This document shows, piece by piece, positions 1-7,534 of a stretch of 64,000 nt of DNA. Within the stretch, counting starts at the first letter, position 1, and each line of letters begins with the position of its first letter. The notes under the pieces were generated by a model. The model did not search any database. It saw only the letters and a program-made list of their open reading frames with translations, and was not told the origin of the DNA. Both the position numbers and the translations under genes were made by a program. Source of the stretch: Edaphobacter sp. (lineage in GTDB: Bacteria > Acidobacteriota > Terriglobia > Terriglobales > Acidobacteriaceae); NCBI GenBank assembly GCA_025462645.1, contig JAOAPB010000058.1:53953-117952 (forward strand), written 5' to 3'.

Positions 1-417
1 AACGACGATGCCTTTCCGACCGACGATACCTGGAACTGGGAGCTGAGGGGCAGCGTCGTATACAACTTGCCCAGGCGCTTCCAGATCTCGTCTCTCTATC
101 GCGCACAATCCGGCACAGCAGGACAACGCCTCGCGGCCTTCAACAGCTCGTCGCTCGTCCAGGGATCGACTACCATACGTATGGGACCCTTCGGGCAATA
201 CCGAGGCCCCGTAGTCAGCACCTGGAACATCAAAGCCGCAAAGGTCTTCGCCATCCATGATCGCTATCACCTCGAGGCAAACTTCCAGGTATTCAACTTG
301 CTGAACAGCAGCGCCGCAGTCGGCACAAACTACCTCACCGGCGCCTCAACCTTCGGCGTAGTAACGAACCTCATCTCACCTCGCGTAGCGAGAATCGGAG
401 GCTTGTTCAGCTTCTGA
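1..417 (+). CDS. Oar-like TonB-dependent receptor, C-terminal fragment
   Basis: The reading frame is open from the first base of the window and ends with a TGA at 415-417, so this is the 3' end of a larger gene that begins upstream. The visible 138 residues contain alternating beta-strand stretches, a closing segment with NFQVFNLLN (typical of the last strands of outer-membrane TonB-dependent barrels) and a terminal Phe, the usual signal for outer-membrane insertion by the Bam machinery. Acidobacteria encode many such Oar-like receptors with an N-terminal carboxypeptidase-regulatory domain; that part is outside the window. The substrate cannot be deduced. Family assignment is good, exact subfamily is inferred. 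Confidence 0.75.
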   Translation, partial: NDDAFPTDDTWNWELRGSVVYNLPRRFQISSLYRAQSGTAGQRLAAFNSSSLVQGSTTIRMGPFGQYRGPVVSTWNIKAAKVFAIHDRYHLEANFQVFNLLNSSAAVGTNYLTGASTFGVVTNLISPRVARIGGLFSF

Positions 418-580
418 GCAACGCAGGTCAGTGCACGGTTGAGGGGGGAGTGCGAAGAACTCGGTCTTCACCTCGAGTCCTAAACGTTCTCTTCTGCGTG
501 AGTGATTCTCGGCCGAGCGCCTTCTGGTCGATAACCCGCAGGCGTCAGTGAAAGATAATACCCGAGGAGAGCTCGCGAGA

Positions 581-1894
581 ATGACAGCCCACGTCAAGCA
601 ACGCTTCTTTCAAACGCTCTACTTCCGGGTCATCGTCGGCATTATTCTGGGCGTCCTCGTTGGCATCCTTGCGCCTCGCTGGGCAGAAAATCTCAGACCC
701 CTGGGCGACGTCTTCATCAAGCTCATCCGCATGATGATTACGCCCATCATCTTCTTCAGCGTCGTCATCGGAATCGCAAATATCGGCAGCACCCACAAAC
801 TCGGCCGCGTCGGCATCAAGGCATTGGTCTACTTTGAGGTTGTCACCACCTTCGCCCTGCTTATCGGCCTGGCGGTTGCATCTGTCTTTCAACCCGGCAA
901 GGGAATGAATGTAAATCCAGCGACGCTGGACATCACGTCCGTGGCCCAGTATGCCAACGCTGCGAAGCAGCACGGCTTCATCGATTTCCTCCAGAACATG
1001 GTCCCGGACAGCTTTGGAAGCGCTTTCGCAAATGGAGAAGTGCTCCAGGTATTGCTACTTGCCATTCTCTGTGGCTTGGCGCTCATCTCGCTGGATGACG
1101 ACAACCGCCTCGTCGGCCTGTGCGAATCCATGTCCCGCATGATGTACAGGATCATCGCCATTCTCATGGAACTCGCTCCGTTCGGAGCCTTCGGAGCCAT
1201 GGCCTTCACGATTGGAAGATACGGACTCGCCACGTTGCTCGCCCTCGGCAAGCTCCTCCTGTGCGTCTATCTCACCAGCCTCAGCTTCATCTTCATCGCA
1301 TTGGGACTTATCTGCTACTCGCAGGGAATCAATCTGTGGAAGTTCCTGCGATACATTCGCGAGGAGATTCTCATCGCCATCGGAACCTCCTCCTCGGAGA
1401 CGGTTCTCCCACGCCTCATTATCAAGATGGAACGCCTCGGCTGCTCAAAATCCGTCGTCGGCCTGGTCATTCCTGCCGGCTACTCCTTCAATCTCGATGG
1501 CACCTCGATCTATCTCACCATCGCCGCCCTCTTCATCGCACAGGCGACTAACACCCATCTCTCCTTCCGCGAAGAAGCCTTCGTGCTGGTTATCCTCATG
1601 CTCAACTCCAAGGGTTCGGCAGCAGTCACTGGCGGCGGCTTCATCACTCTTGCCGCCACACTCTCAGTCGTCGGCTCGATTCCCGTTGCAGGCATCACCT
1701 TGCTCCTCGGCGTCGATCGCTTCATGTCCGAGATGCGTACCGTCACGAACCTCATCGGCAACGGAGTGGCGACCATAGTCATCGCCAAGTGGGAGAACGA
1801 ATTCGACGCCCCCAGGGCCCGGCGCATTCTGAATGATGAACGGAGCACCGAAGAAGAGTTGCTCGAGGAAGAAAAGTCCACCGTTTCCATCTAA
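581..1894 (+). CDS. dctA: Dicarboxylate/amino acid:cation symporter, DctA type
   Basis: A 437-residue inner-membrane protein of the DAACS family that couples uptake of C4-dicarboxylates such as succinate, fumarate and malate to cations. Diagnostic stretches are YFEVVTTFAL, GTSSSETVLPR (the serine-rich re-entrant loop HP1), GYSFNLDGTSIY (the unwound TM7 substrate and cation region) and NGVATIVIAKWENEFD near the C terminus, all very close to E. coli DctA. The ATG at 581 is preferred because GAGGAG lies about 11 bases upstream; an in-frame GTG at 548 would add 11 residues without a good ribosome site. It stands alone between the receptor remnant and an unrelated membrane gene. DctA is the best match, but glutamate transport by a GltP relative cannot be excluded. 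Confidence 0.88.
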   Translation: MTAHVKQRFFQTLYFRVIVGIILGVLVGILAPRWAENLRPLGDVFIKLIRMMITPIIFFSVVIGIANIGSTHKLGRVGIKALVYFEVVTTFALLIGLAVASVFQPGKGMNVNPATLDITSVAQYANAAKQHGFIDFLQNMVPDSFGSAFANGEVLQVLLLAILCGLALISLDDDNRLVGLCESMSRMMYRIIAILMELAPFGAFGAMAFTIGRYGLATLLALGKLLLCVYLTSLSFIFIALGLICYSQGINLWKFLRYIREEILIAIGTSSSETVLPRLIIKMERLGCSKSVVGLVIPAGYSFNLDGTSIYLTIAALFIAQATNTHLSFREEAFVLVILMLNSKGSAAVTGGGFITLAATLSVVGSIPVAGITLLLGVDRFMSEMRTVTNLIGNGVATIVIAKWENEFDAPRARRILNDERSTEEELLEEEKSTVSI

Positions 1895-1981
1895 ATCCCG
1901 CACTCGACGTGCGAGCCATTACCCCCGTGTGCCACCAATCCGGTACTGTTATTTAAGATAAGAGCTTCGAAAGGTGACTCG

Positions 1982-2347
1982 ATGACAAAGCGATTCTGGA
2001 GCTGCGCCCTCATGACGTTTCTCAGTGCTGGCGTAAGCTTTGGCTTTTCCCTTGCAGGTCTACTCGGCCCTGGCAGCGACGACAGCTTCGCCCGGTATGC
2101 GGCTTCGCGAAGCGTCGCCTTGTTGCTGACGGTACTGATCGCGATCGGCATTCGTTCCCGTACGGCGATCGCGTTTCTCGGAATAGCCATGACGGTGGTG
2201 CAAACGTTTGACGGCATCATCGGCGCGCTTGCGCACGATCCGGCGAAGACCTACGGACCGTTTGCCTTTGCTATCCTCAACGCACTCGCGGTGGGCTGGC
2301 TTCTGCGACAGCGGGCAAGTCATCCGGACGAGCCCGTGAAAAGCTAG
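1982..2347 (+). CDS. Small four-helix membrane protein of unknown function
   Basis: A 121-residue protein with four predicted hydrophobic helices: an N-terminal segment around residues 8-28, a second from about 42-58, a third around 62-82 and a last one near 92-108, followed by a charged tail. An AAGGTG ribosome site precedes the ATG. No catalytic or binding motif is visible. The organisation (short, four helices, polar tail) resembles small DoxX-like or DUF4267-like membrane proteins, but I do not recognise the family with confidence. The gene is monocistronic and is followed by an oppositely oriented oxidoreductase gene. Confidence 0.65.
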   Translation: MTKRFWSCALMTFLSAGVSFGFSLAGLLGPGSDDSFARYAASRSVALLLTVLIAIGIRSRTAIAFLGIAMTVVQTFDGIIGALAHDPAKTYGPFAFAILNALAVGWLLRQRASHPDEPVKS

Positions 2348-2471
2348 CAACTGCTCGACCTCGCCAGGTCGATTCGAGGAGCCTCTGAATCGACTTTGCC
2401 AGTCAGTAAAGCTTCTGAAGAGACCATAACCCCCCCAAGTCCCGACTATGCCGGCCCCTAAAGATTCGATG

Positions 2472-3098
2472 TCAATTGCTTAAGCCTAAAATCTTTCCGA
2501 TGGATGCACGATCTTCAACGGTCTTGATCAAGCAATGGGCTACATCCGCACGCGAGATGTTGAAGCCGAAATAAGGTAGATGGCCTCGCCGGACGCGATA
2601 TTTTCCGGTGAGTGACTTGTCGGTAAGCTGGGGAGGGCGCACGATGGTCCAATCGAGGCCACTTTCCATAAAGGTCCGTTCCATTCCGGACGCATCGATG
2701 ACTACGCCAGGAAAAAACAGGCGACCGAAGATATAGGTTGGCGGCACGATGGAATCCTTGAACAGGAATGCCGTTGACACAATCACAGCGCGGCGAACGC
2801 CGACATGGTGCATGGCAGTTGTCAGGGCAGTGGCGAAGTCCCGCAGAAGGTTTGCATCGATTTTCGCAATGGGCACGCGGGGGCCGAGTCCCGACAGGAT
2901 CGCATCGTGGCCGCTGATGGCTTTTGCAAGTTCGGCACTATTCAACAGATCGCCTTGCTTGATCGTGATGCGATTGCCAAATGGTTTCAGCCGCTCGGGC
3001 GAGCGAACGAATGCCGTGACGGAATGGCCGTGATCGATGGCCTGGCGAACGATCTCGAGACCGGTGCCTCCCGTTGCACCGAGTACGACGAATTTCAT
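2472..3098 (-). CDS. NAD(P)-binding Rossmann oxidoreductase (NmrA / atypical SDR)
   Basis: A 208-residue protein that begins directly with the dinucleotide-binding signature GATGGTGLEIVRQ (GxxGxxG type) and continues with SVTAFVRSPERL, where the Arg after the second strand suggests NADPH preference. VIVSTAFLF and DWTIVRPPQL are the usual strands of NmrA-like and SDR_a5 proteins; the catalytic YxxxK of classical short-chain dehydrogenases is not present. Such proteins act as NADPH sensors or small-molecule reductases (flavin, biliverdin or quinone related). It starts 99 bases upstream-side of the stop of the YCII-like gene on the same strand, so the two may be co-transcribed. Specific substrate unknown. 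Confidence 0.8.
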   Translation of the reverse strand: MKFVVLGATGGTGLEIVRQAIDHGHSVTAFVRSPERLKPFGNRITIKQGDLLNSAELAKAISGHDAILSGLGPRVPIAKIDANLLRDFATALTTAMHHVGVRRAVIVSTAFLFKDSIVPPTYIFGRLFFPGVVIDASGMERTFMESGLDWTIVRPPQLTDKSLTGKYRVRRGHLPYFGFNISRADVAHCLIKTVEDRASIGKILGLSN

Positions 3099-3196
3099 GG
3101 TTTGCTTCCCCTCATAGCCGGTGAAACGATCGGTTGATGCCCATTGGCATAGGTTGCGTCGCGCCGAGAGATTGCATCGCCCGGCCAGCTACCGGT

Positions 3197-3682
3197 TTAT
3201 GGTTTGGCCGTGATCGGTCGAGGGGAGGTCCACTCGCGCACTTCGACGGTTACGCCATAGTGCAGACCCGGATGAATTCCTGCGATGTGTACGGCCTGCT
3301 CCCGGGTTGGGGAGTCGAAGAAGACGATGGTCGAGAGCGTGGGATCGCTTGAGCCATTCCCGGGGATGACCTCGTCTCCCTTTGAGGAGAAGGTCACCGC
3401 CGTCTCTCCCAGAGAGCGCGGATCGAGGGTGATTCCCATGTTCATGACCTGTTCGACCCAGGCAGCGATCTCAACTCCACGCTGCTTCTGTTCATCGGCA
3501 GTGAGGGTGCGTGAGGTGTGGAAGAGCAGGGCGTAGTGCTTCATGGGTTTCTCCTCTGGGCGGATGGCTTGGGAACGGAGCGGCTGGGCAAGAACCGCGA
3601 GGCAGAGGAGCAGCGCGAGCGAGAGGTGACTTCCCGCGTTGGGGTGCGTGGAGATGCGGGCACTGCGAAGGAGAGGTCTCAT
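3197..3682 (-). CDS. YCII-like protein with probable signal peptide
   Basis: The conserved part starts with MKHYALLFHTSR and folds as a ferredoxin-like alpha/beta domain of the YCII/DGPF type (GITLDPRSLGETAVTF, IVFFDSPTREQAVHIAG, GVTVEVREW). Two starts compete. ATG at 3544 has an excellent AGAGGAG site six bases upstream and gives a 115-residue cytoplasmic protein. ATG at 3682 adds 46 residues that form a convincing signal peptide (arginines, then a SLALLLCLAVLAQP core and an SQA cleavage site), lies 31 bases after the AraC gene and has GC-rich third positions typical of coding DNA here. I list the longer form. YCII-domain proteins are often encoded with regulators; substrate unknown. Confidence 0.65.
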   Translation of the reverse strand: MRPLLRSARISTHPNAGSHLSLALLLCLAVLAQPLRSQAIRPEEKPMKHYALLFHTSRTLTADEQKQRGVEIAAWVEQVMNMGITLDPRSLGETAVTFSSKGDEVIPGNGSSDPTLSTIVFFDSPTREQAVHIAGIHPGLHYGVTVEVREWTSPRPITAKP

Positions 3683-3713
3683 GTCCCTGAAGGTAGCGAA
3701 TTCAGGGCGGATG

Positions 3714-4508
3714 CTACTTGTAAAAAGTCGGCAGATTGTGAGGGGAGGCAGTGCGAAGAAACTCCTCCGGGGAGGTGCCGGTGAAGAGGCGGAAGTCGCG
3801 CACCATGTGCGGTTGATCGCAGTAGCCGGCTTCAAAGGCGATCTCCGTGAGAGTCTTTCCGGTATCCCACAACTGGCAGACATGCTGCAAACGGGCCAGA
3901 CGGCTGAGTTTCTTGGGCGTAGCGCCGACTGCGGCACGGAAGTGTCTTTCGAGCGCGCTCTGACTCATGGCAGTGTGGCGCGCAACCGCCGCGATGGAAG
4001 ACCGGCCGTGGGAGTTGCGGATCATCTGTGCGGCCGCCTCAATCTGCGGGGAAATTGCGTCCTGTGCGCGAATTCGATCGGTGAGAAAGCGCTCCACGGG
4101 CGGGATCTGCCGGCTTATCTCGCGAGTGTCGGCGAGGGCGCTCTGGATACGGTCAATCTGCTGCTGGGGCAGGAGGTCGTGGAGCGGTACGGTCCGGTTG
4201 TAGAGAAGATCCACGCGGTCATGCAGGATGGCCGGGGCCCCAACCTCAGTGAACCGAACGATAATCAGCGAGGAGCCGGGCGCATGCTCGACCATGCGGG
4301 TTCGTTTCTGCAGACCGGAGACGATGGTGTCAGGAAGATTCTGGTTGTGCAGGGATGCCGCGCCGGACTGCCGTAGGACAAGGGTAAGGGTGGTCTCCGG
4401 CAGTAAGACCTGTACTCGGGAGTGTTCTGAGCGGACCCAGAGAATCTCGCGCACGTAGCGGCGAAGCGTACCTGCCGGCCGGTGGACGAACTGAAGGACG
4501 TCGCTCAT
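3714..4508 (-). CDS. AraC-family transcriptional regulator
   Basis: A 264-residue regulator. The N-terminal half (from FVHRPAGTLRRYVREILW) resembles the beta-rich effector domain common in one-domain-plus-HTH AraC proteins. The C-terminal third carries the two helix-turn-helix units: SIAAVARHTAMSQSALERHF and TLTEIAFEAGYCDQPHMVRD, followed by the family ending TGTSPEEFLR. The ATG at 4508 is preferred because it gives the usual N terminus; an in-frame ATG at 4535 would add nine residues. The gene directly precedes the YCII-like gene on the same strand with a 31-base gap, so it may control that gene and the oxidoreductase behind it. Ligand unknown. Confidence 0.82.
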   Translation of the reverse strand: MSDVLQFVHRPAGTLRRYVREILWVRSEHSRVQVLLPETTLTLVLRQSGAASLHNQNLPDTIVSGLQKRTRMVEHAPGSSLIIVRFTEVGAPAILHDRVDLLYNRTVPLHDLLPQQQIDRIQSALADTREISRQIPPVERFLTDRIRAQDAISPQIEAAAQMIRNSHGRSSIAAVARHTAMSQSALERHFRAAVGATPKKLSRLARLQHVCQLWDTGKTLTEIAFEAGYCDQPHMVRDFRLFTGTSPEEFLRTASPHNLPTFYK

Positions 4509-4715
4509 TATCACTTTGGATGTGCGGCTTCGCAAGAAGACTCGTCGACTGATCGGAACCCTCCGAATGGTCGGCTATCCTTCCCTAACGGGTGTGCCTT
4601 ACTCAGCGTTGCGGTTCGATACCGATGCGGTCCTTGACCGCAAATCGAGTCTGCTGGTTGCAGCTTTGTTGTGTACAGTCCGGGATAGCCATCGCAGATT
4701 CGATCAAGCAGATGT

Positions 4716-5150
4716 CTACTTGCCTGCTGGCCGGATCGGCCCACCGCGTGTCACACGCGGAGCCCGATAACTCAAAGTGGCATGCTGAGGACTAGGGTTC
4801 CGTACTTTGGACACACGTCCATTCGCACGCATCCTTTGATCTGCTTCCGTCCAGGACGGCAGAACAGCTTGCGTCTGATCCCAATGCACAACGGAGGCCT
4901 CATCACACCAGTCCAGAAGCCGCGGCATCGCCTCCTTGTGAGAGCCTGCGGTCATATAGCGCCTCATGCTCTCCTGATTGTCCCAAGCTGTCATGGTCCA
5001 GAATGTCCAGCTTCGATCTGTCAGGAGACATCCATTCTGGAAACCGGCAGCACTCTTGACCTGACGTACAGACCGAAAGGTATACAACACGAAGGATGGT
5101 AGGAAGCGGATTGATCGAACTCTTAAGCGCGTGATGCTGATGAACGGCAT
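4716..5150 (-). CDS. DUF3291 / monooxygenase-like (dimeric alpha-beta barrel) protein
   Basis: A 144-residue protein starting MPFISITRLRVRS at an ATG with GGAG eight bases upstream. FWTMTAWDNQESMRRYM is the core strand-helix of DUF3291 and antibiotic-biosynthesis-monooxygenase-like domains, where the pattern W-T-x-W-x-x-x-x-x-M is usual. The basic C-terminal tail after RVSKVRNPSP is extra. These proteins form dimeric alpha-beta barrels; some bind haem or oxidise small phenolics, others have no known reaction. It is separated from the AraC gene by about 200 bases of DNA in which I see nothing. Family assignment by resemblance only. Confidence 0.68.
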   Translation of the reverse strand: MPFISITRLRVRSIRFLPSFVLYTFRSVRQVKSAAGFQNGCLLTDRSWTFWTMTAWDNQESMRRYMTAGSHKEAMPRLLDWCDEASVVHWDQTQAVLPSWTEADQRMRANGRVSKVRNPSPQHATLSYRAPRVTRGGPIRPAGK

Positions 5151-5340
5151 GCATTCACTCCAGTATTCACTCCAGGAGAGGCTCACCTGACGCGGGTGAT
5201 GACGACTTCCTCCCATACCTTAACGAATAAGGTACTAGTTTCGAGGGCGGCTCTTTGGATCACCAGACACACCGTTGCATCGGTTTTCCACAATCAAAGC
5301 TTGACAGCCCTGATAGTATTTAAATAGGAAGAAAAACCAC

Positions 5341-5364
5341 AAAGCCCGGCTCATGCCGGGCTTT
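5341..5364. terminator. Hairpin AAAGCCCGGC-TCAT-GCCGGGCTTT
   Basis: A perfect 10-bp inverted repeat with a 4-base loop. It has A and T flanks on both sides, so it could stop transcription in both directions. Confidence 0.7.
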
Positions 5365-5385
5365 CGCATTTAAACGCAGGAGCAG

Positions 5386-5422
5386 AAGACCTGATCCGGA
5401 AGTCCAGACTCAGGTCTTTTCT
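5386..5422 (+). terminator. Hairpin followed by TTTTCTTTT
   Basis: AAGACCTGA at 5386-5394 pairs with TCAGGTCTT at 5410-5418 across a 15-base loop and is followed by a T-rich run. It lies about 45 bases before the start of the zinc-motif gene, so it may act as a leader terminator or end a short upstream transcript. Confidence 0.5.
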
Positions 5423-5463
5423 TTTGAATACTTGCACGTTTTTACCCCGTGGGGGAGGGAACC

Positions 5464-6687
5464 ATGAAACAGACAATCATCGAGACGAACAAAGAGACAC
5501 CCAAACGCTACCAGTGCCGCCACATCTTCACCGACGGCCACCGCTGCGGCAGCGCCTGCCTCCGCAACGAGGAACTCTGCTACTACCACCACACCACCCG
5601 GAGGCCAGCCGTCAACCCGCGTCAACGCCGAGGCCGTCGCTCCACCTTCGACCTCTCCATGCCCGAGGACCGCTCCGCCATCCAGACCTCCATAGGCGAG
5701 GTACTGCAGCGCATCGCCTCCAACGACATCGACCCCCGTCGCGCCGGGCTGCTCCTCTACGGTCTACAGATCGCCAGCCTCAACCTGCCCCGACTACAGC
5801 GCGAGGGCGGCCCTGCAACCGAGACCAAAGGAACCGTGGAAGAGATCGTAAGCGACCCCGAGCTAGGCACTCTCGCTCCCCGCGCGGAGGTCGCCAAACC
5901 CGAACGACGCACCAGCGTTATCGGAGCGCTCTTAGAAAAGTTTGCAAGCGAGGAGAAGTTCGCAAGCCAGGAAAAGTTCGCAAGCGAGACCCAACCCAAG
6001 CGCGATGACCCCGCACCAACTCCGAAGCCAGAGACCCCAACAACAATCCTCCCCACCCTCAATGCCCAGGCAGCAATCAACACTGGGAACAAGCATGAAG
6101 AGGAGCAATCAATCGCGCGAACCGCACTCCCTTCCATTTCCCAGGAACTGTCATTTCGACCGGAGCAGTGCGGTTTGATCGCACTGCGCAGTGGAGAAAC
6201 CCGCTTCTCTACCCAAACTGCCTCTCAGCCGCTAATCGCACGAAGGCCAATCCGCTGCTATCCTCTCCCAATAGATGGCCTCTGCGACCAAACCCACCCG
6301 CTCCGCCGCCTCCGTAGCCGGAGCCACCACCGCCCTGGTCCTCCTCACCGCTCTCAACTTCGTCAACTACATCGATCGCTACATCCTCCCCGGTGTTCAG
6401 GAGCAGGTCAAAGGCGAGTTCCGCATCACAGACCAGCAGATCGGCTCTCTCACCCTCTGGTTCATGCTCGCCTACATGTTCACCTCGCCCATCACCGGCT
6501 GGCTGGGCGACCGCTTCCCCCGCAAGCCAATGATCGTCATCGCCGCCCTCTTCTGGAGCGGGATCAACTTCCTCACCGCCACGGTCCACTCCTACGACTC
6601 GCTCAACATCCGCCACGCCGCCCTTGGAGTCGGCGAAGCCAGCTTCGGCATCTTCGCTCCCGCGCTCCTCTCCGACTTTTACCCTGA
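5464..6687 (+). CDS. Acidobacterial Cys/His zinc-motif protein, probable run-on C terminus
   Basis: The first 45 residues carry a clear metal-binding pattern: YQCRHIFTDGHRC, then C after three, C after six and an HH pair (C-x9-C-x3-C-x6-C-x2-HH). A region ALLLYGLQIASLNLP and a Thr/Pro/Glu-rich linker follow. Residues near 160-180 hold a tandem repeat of EKFAS(E/Q), written in a ~15-bp DNA repeat at about 5935-5990. I know this family only from acidobacteria, with no assigned function. The ATG at 5464 has GGAGGGAACC before it. From about 6148 the frame crosses a dispersed intergenic repeat and then overlaps the MFS gene out of frame by 413 bases, so the true end was probably near 6150 and the natural stop has been lost. 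Confidence 0.6.
   Translation: MKQTIIETNKETPKRYQCRHIFTDGHRCGSACLRNEELCYYHHTTRRPAVNPRQRRGRRSTFDLSMPEDRSAIQTSIGEVLQRIASNDIDPRRAGLLLYGLQIASLNLPRLQREGGPATETKGTVEEIVSDPELGTLAPRAEVAKPERRTSVIGALLEKFASEEKFASQEKFASETQPKRDDPAPTPKPETPTTILPTLNAQAAINTGNKHEEEQSIARTALPSISQELSFRPEQCGLIALRSGETRFSTQTASQPLIARRPIRCYPLPIDGLCDQTHPLRRLRSRSHHRPGPPHRSQLRQLHRSLHPPRCSGAGQRRVPHHRPADRLSHPLVHARLHVHLAHHRLAGRPLPPQANDRHRRPLLERDQLPHRHGPLLRLAQHPPRRPWSRRSQLRHLRSRAPLRLLP
6148..6209. repeat. Dispersed intergenic repeat (TCATTTCGACCGGAGC type)
   Basis: The stretch starting TCATTTCGACCGGAGC and ending GTGGAGAAACCCGC matches a palindromic repeat that I recognise from many bacterial genomes. It contains GCAGTGC (6165-6171) and GCACTGC (6181-6187) as an inverted pair. 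It is read through by the frame of the preceding gene. Confidence 0.55.
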
Positions 6688-7534
6688 AGACCAGCGCAAC
6701 CGCGTCCTCACCATCTTCAACGTAGCGATTCCCGTAGGCGCGGCCCTCGGCTACCTCGTAGGCGGTACCGTCGGGGAACACTACGGCTGGCGCATGTCCT
6801 TCATCGTCTCCGCGGTCCCCGGCGTCCTCATTGCCCTCCTCATCGCCCTCTTCATGAAGGAGCCGGAGCGCGGAGCCAGCCAGCACGAGAAGGCCAGACT
6901 GGAGAAGGGAACCGTCCTCACCCTCCTCAGGAACAAGGCCTACCTTGCCTCGATCCTGGGCTATGCGGCCGTCACCTTCTCTCTTGGAGGCATCTCCTGG
7001 TGGATGCCCTCCTTCCTCCAGCGCGTAGACGGCCGCAGCCAGTCCAGCGCCGCGTTTTTGATGGGAGCCATCACCGTCGTCACCGGCCTGGGAGGAACCA
7101 TCACCGGAGGCATCATCGCGCAACGCTGGTCCCGCAAGACCTCGAAGGCGCTCTACCTCGTCCCCGCCATCAGCGCCGCCCTCGCCGTCCCCCCCGCGCT
7201 CCTCTGCTTCTTCGGACCTAAATCCCTGACCCTCCCCGGCCTGGCCGTAGCCATCTTTTTAATCTTCCTCGGCACCGGCCCAGTCAACGCAGCCACCGTC
7301 AACGCCGTTCGCCCCGAGATCCGCGCCACCGCCATGGCCGGCCAGCTCTTCATCATCCACGCCCTCGGCGATGCCATCTCCCCTCGGATCATCGGAGCAG
7401 TCAGCGACCGCTCCAACCTCAACCTGGGCCTGGGCTCCACCCTCATCACCCTACTCCTGGCCTCCGTCATCTTCCTCCTCGGCTCCCGCTACGCCCCGCC
7501 ACTGCACGCGAACGAGGCCATTCCCGCAGCATGA
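6275..7534 (+). CDS. MFS transporter, spinster-like
   Basis: A 419-residue major facilitator with twelve hydrophobic segments in two six-helix halves. NYIDRYILPGV in the first helix, GWLGDRFPRKPMIV in the loop between helices 2 and 3 (the GxLaDrxgrkp signature) and GVGEASFGIFAPALLSDFYP are characteristic of the spinster-like and glucarate-like branch. The ATG at 6275 has no obvious Shine-Dalgarno sequence, so a very short leader is possible. Its stop overlaps the start of the glycosyltransferase gene (ATGA at 7531-7534), which indicates one operon and possibly export of a lipid or glycoside made by the partner. Substrate not predictable. Confidence 0.85.
   Translation: MASATKPTRSAASVAGATTALVLLTALNFVNYIDRYILPGVQEQVKGEFRITDQQIGSLTLWFMLAYMFTSPITGWLGDRFPRKPMIVIAALFWSGINFLTATVHSYDSLNIRHAALGVGEASFGIFAPALLSDFYPEDQRNRVLTIFNVAIPVGAALGYLVGGTVGEHYGWRMSFIVSAVPGVLIALLIALFMKEPERGASQHEKARLEKGTVLTLLRNKAYLASILGYAAVTFSLGGISWWMPSFLQRVDGRSQSSAAFLMGAITVVTGLGGTITGGIIAQRWSRKTSKALYLVPAISAALAVPPALLCFFGPKSLTLPGLAVAIFLIFLGTGPVNAATVNAVRPEIRATAMAGQLFIIHALGDAISPRIIGAVSDRSNLNLGLGSTLITLLLASVIFLLGSRYAPPLHANEAIPAA

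Larger units (their letters stand above)
5151..5463. other. Intergenic region with two hairpins
   Basis: A gap of 313 bases between the DUF3291 gene (minus) and the zinc-motif gene (plus). A TTGACAG lies at 5301-5307 in an AT-rich stretch and could be a -35 box, though no convincing -10 stands 17 bases away. Two hairpins follow, at 5341-5364 and 5386-5418, listed separately. If the TTGACAG is a promoter, a short terminated transcript would precede the downstream gene. Confidence 0.4.

Noticed and set aside
3683..3937. N-terminal extension of the YCII-like frame beyond 3682
   Set aside because: It overlaps the AraC coding region in another frame and has no protein-like features.
5301..5330. 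Full promoter from TTGACAG at 5301
   Set aside because: No acceptable -10 hexamer lies 16-18 bases downstream (ATAGGA at 17).
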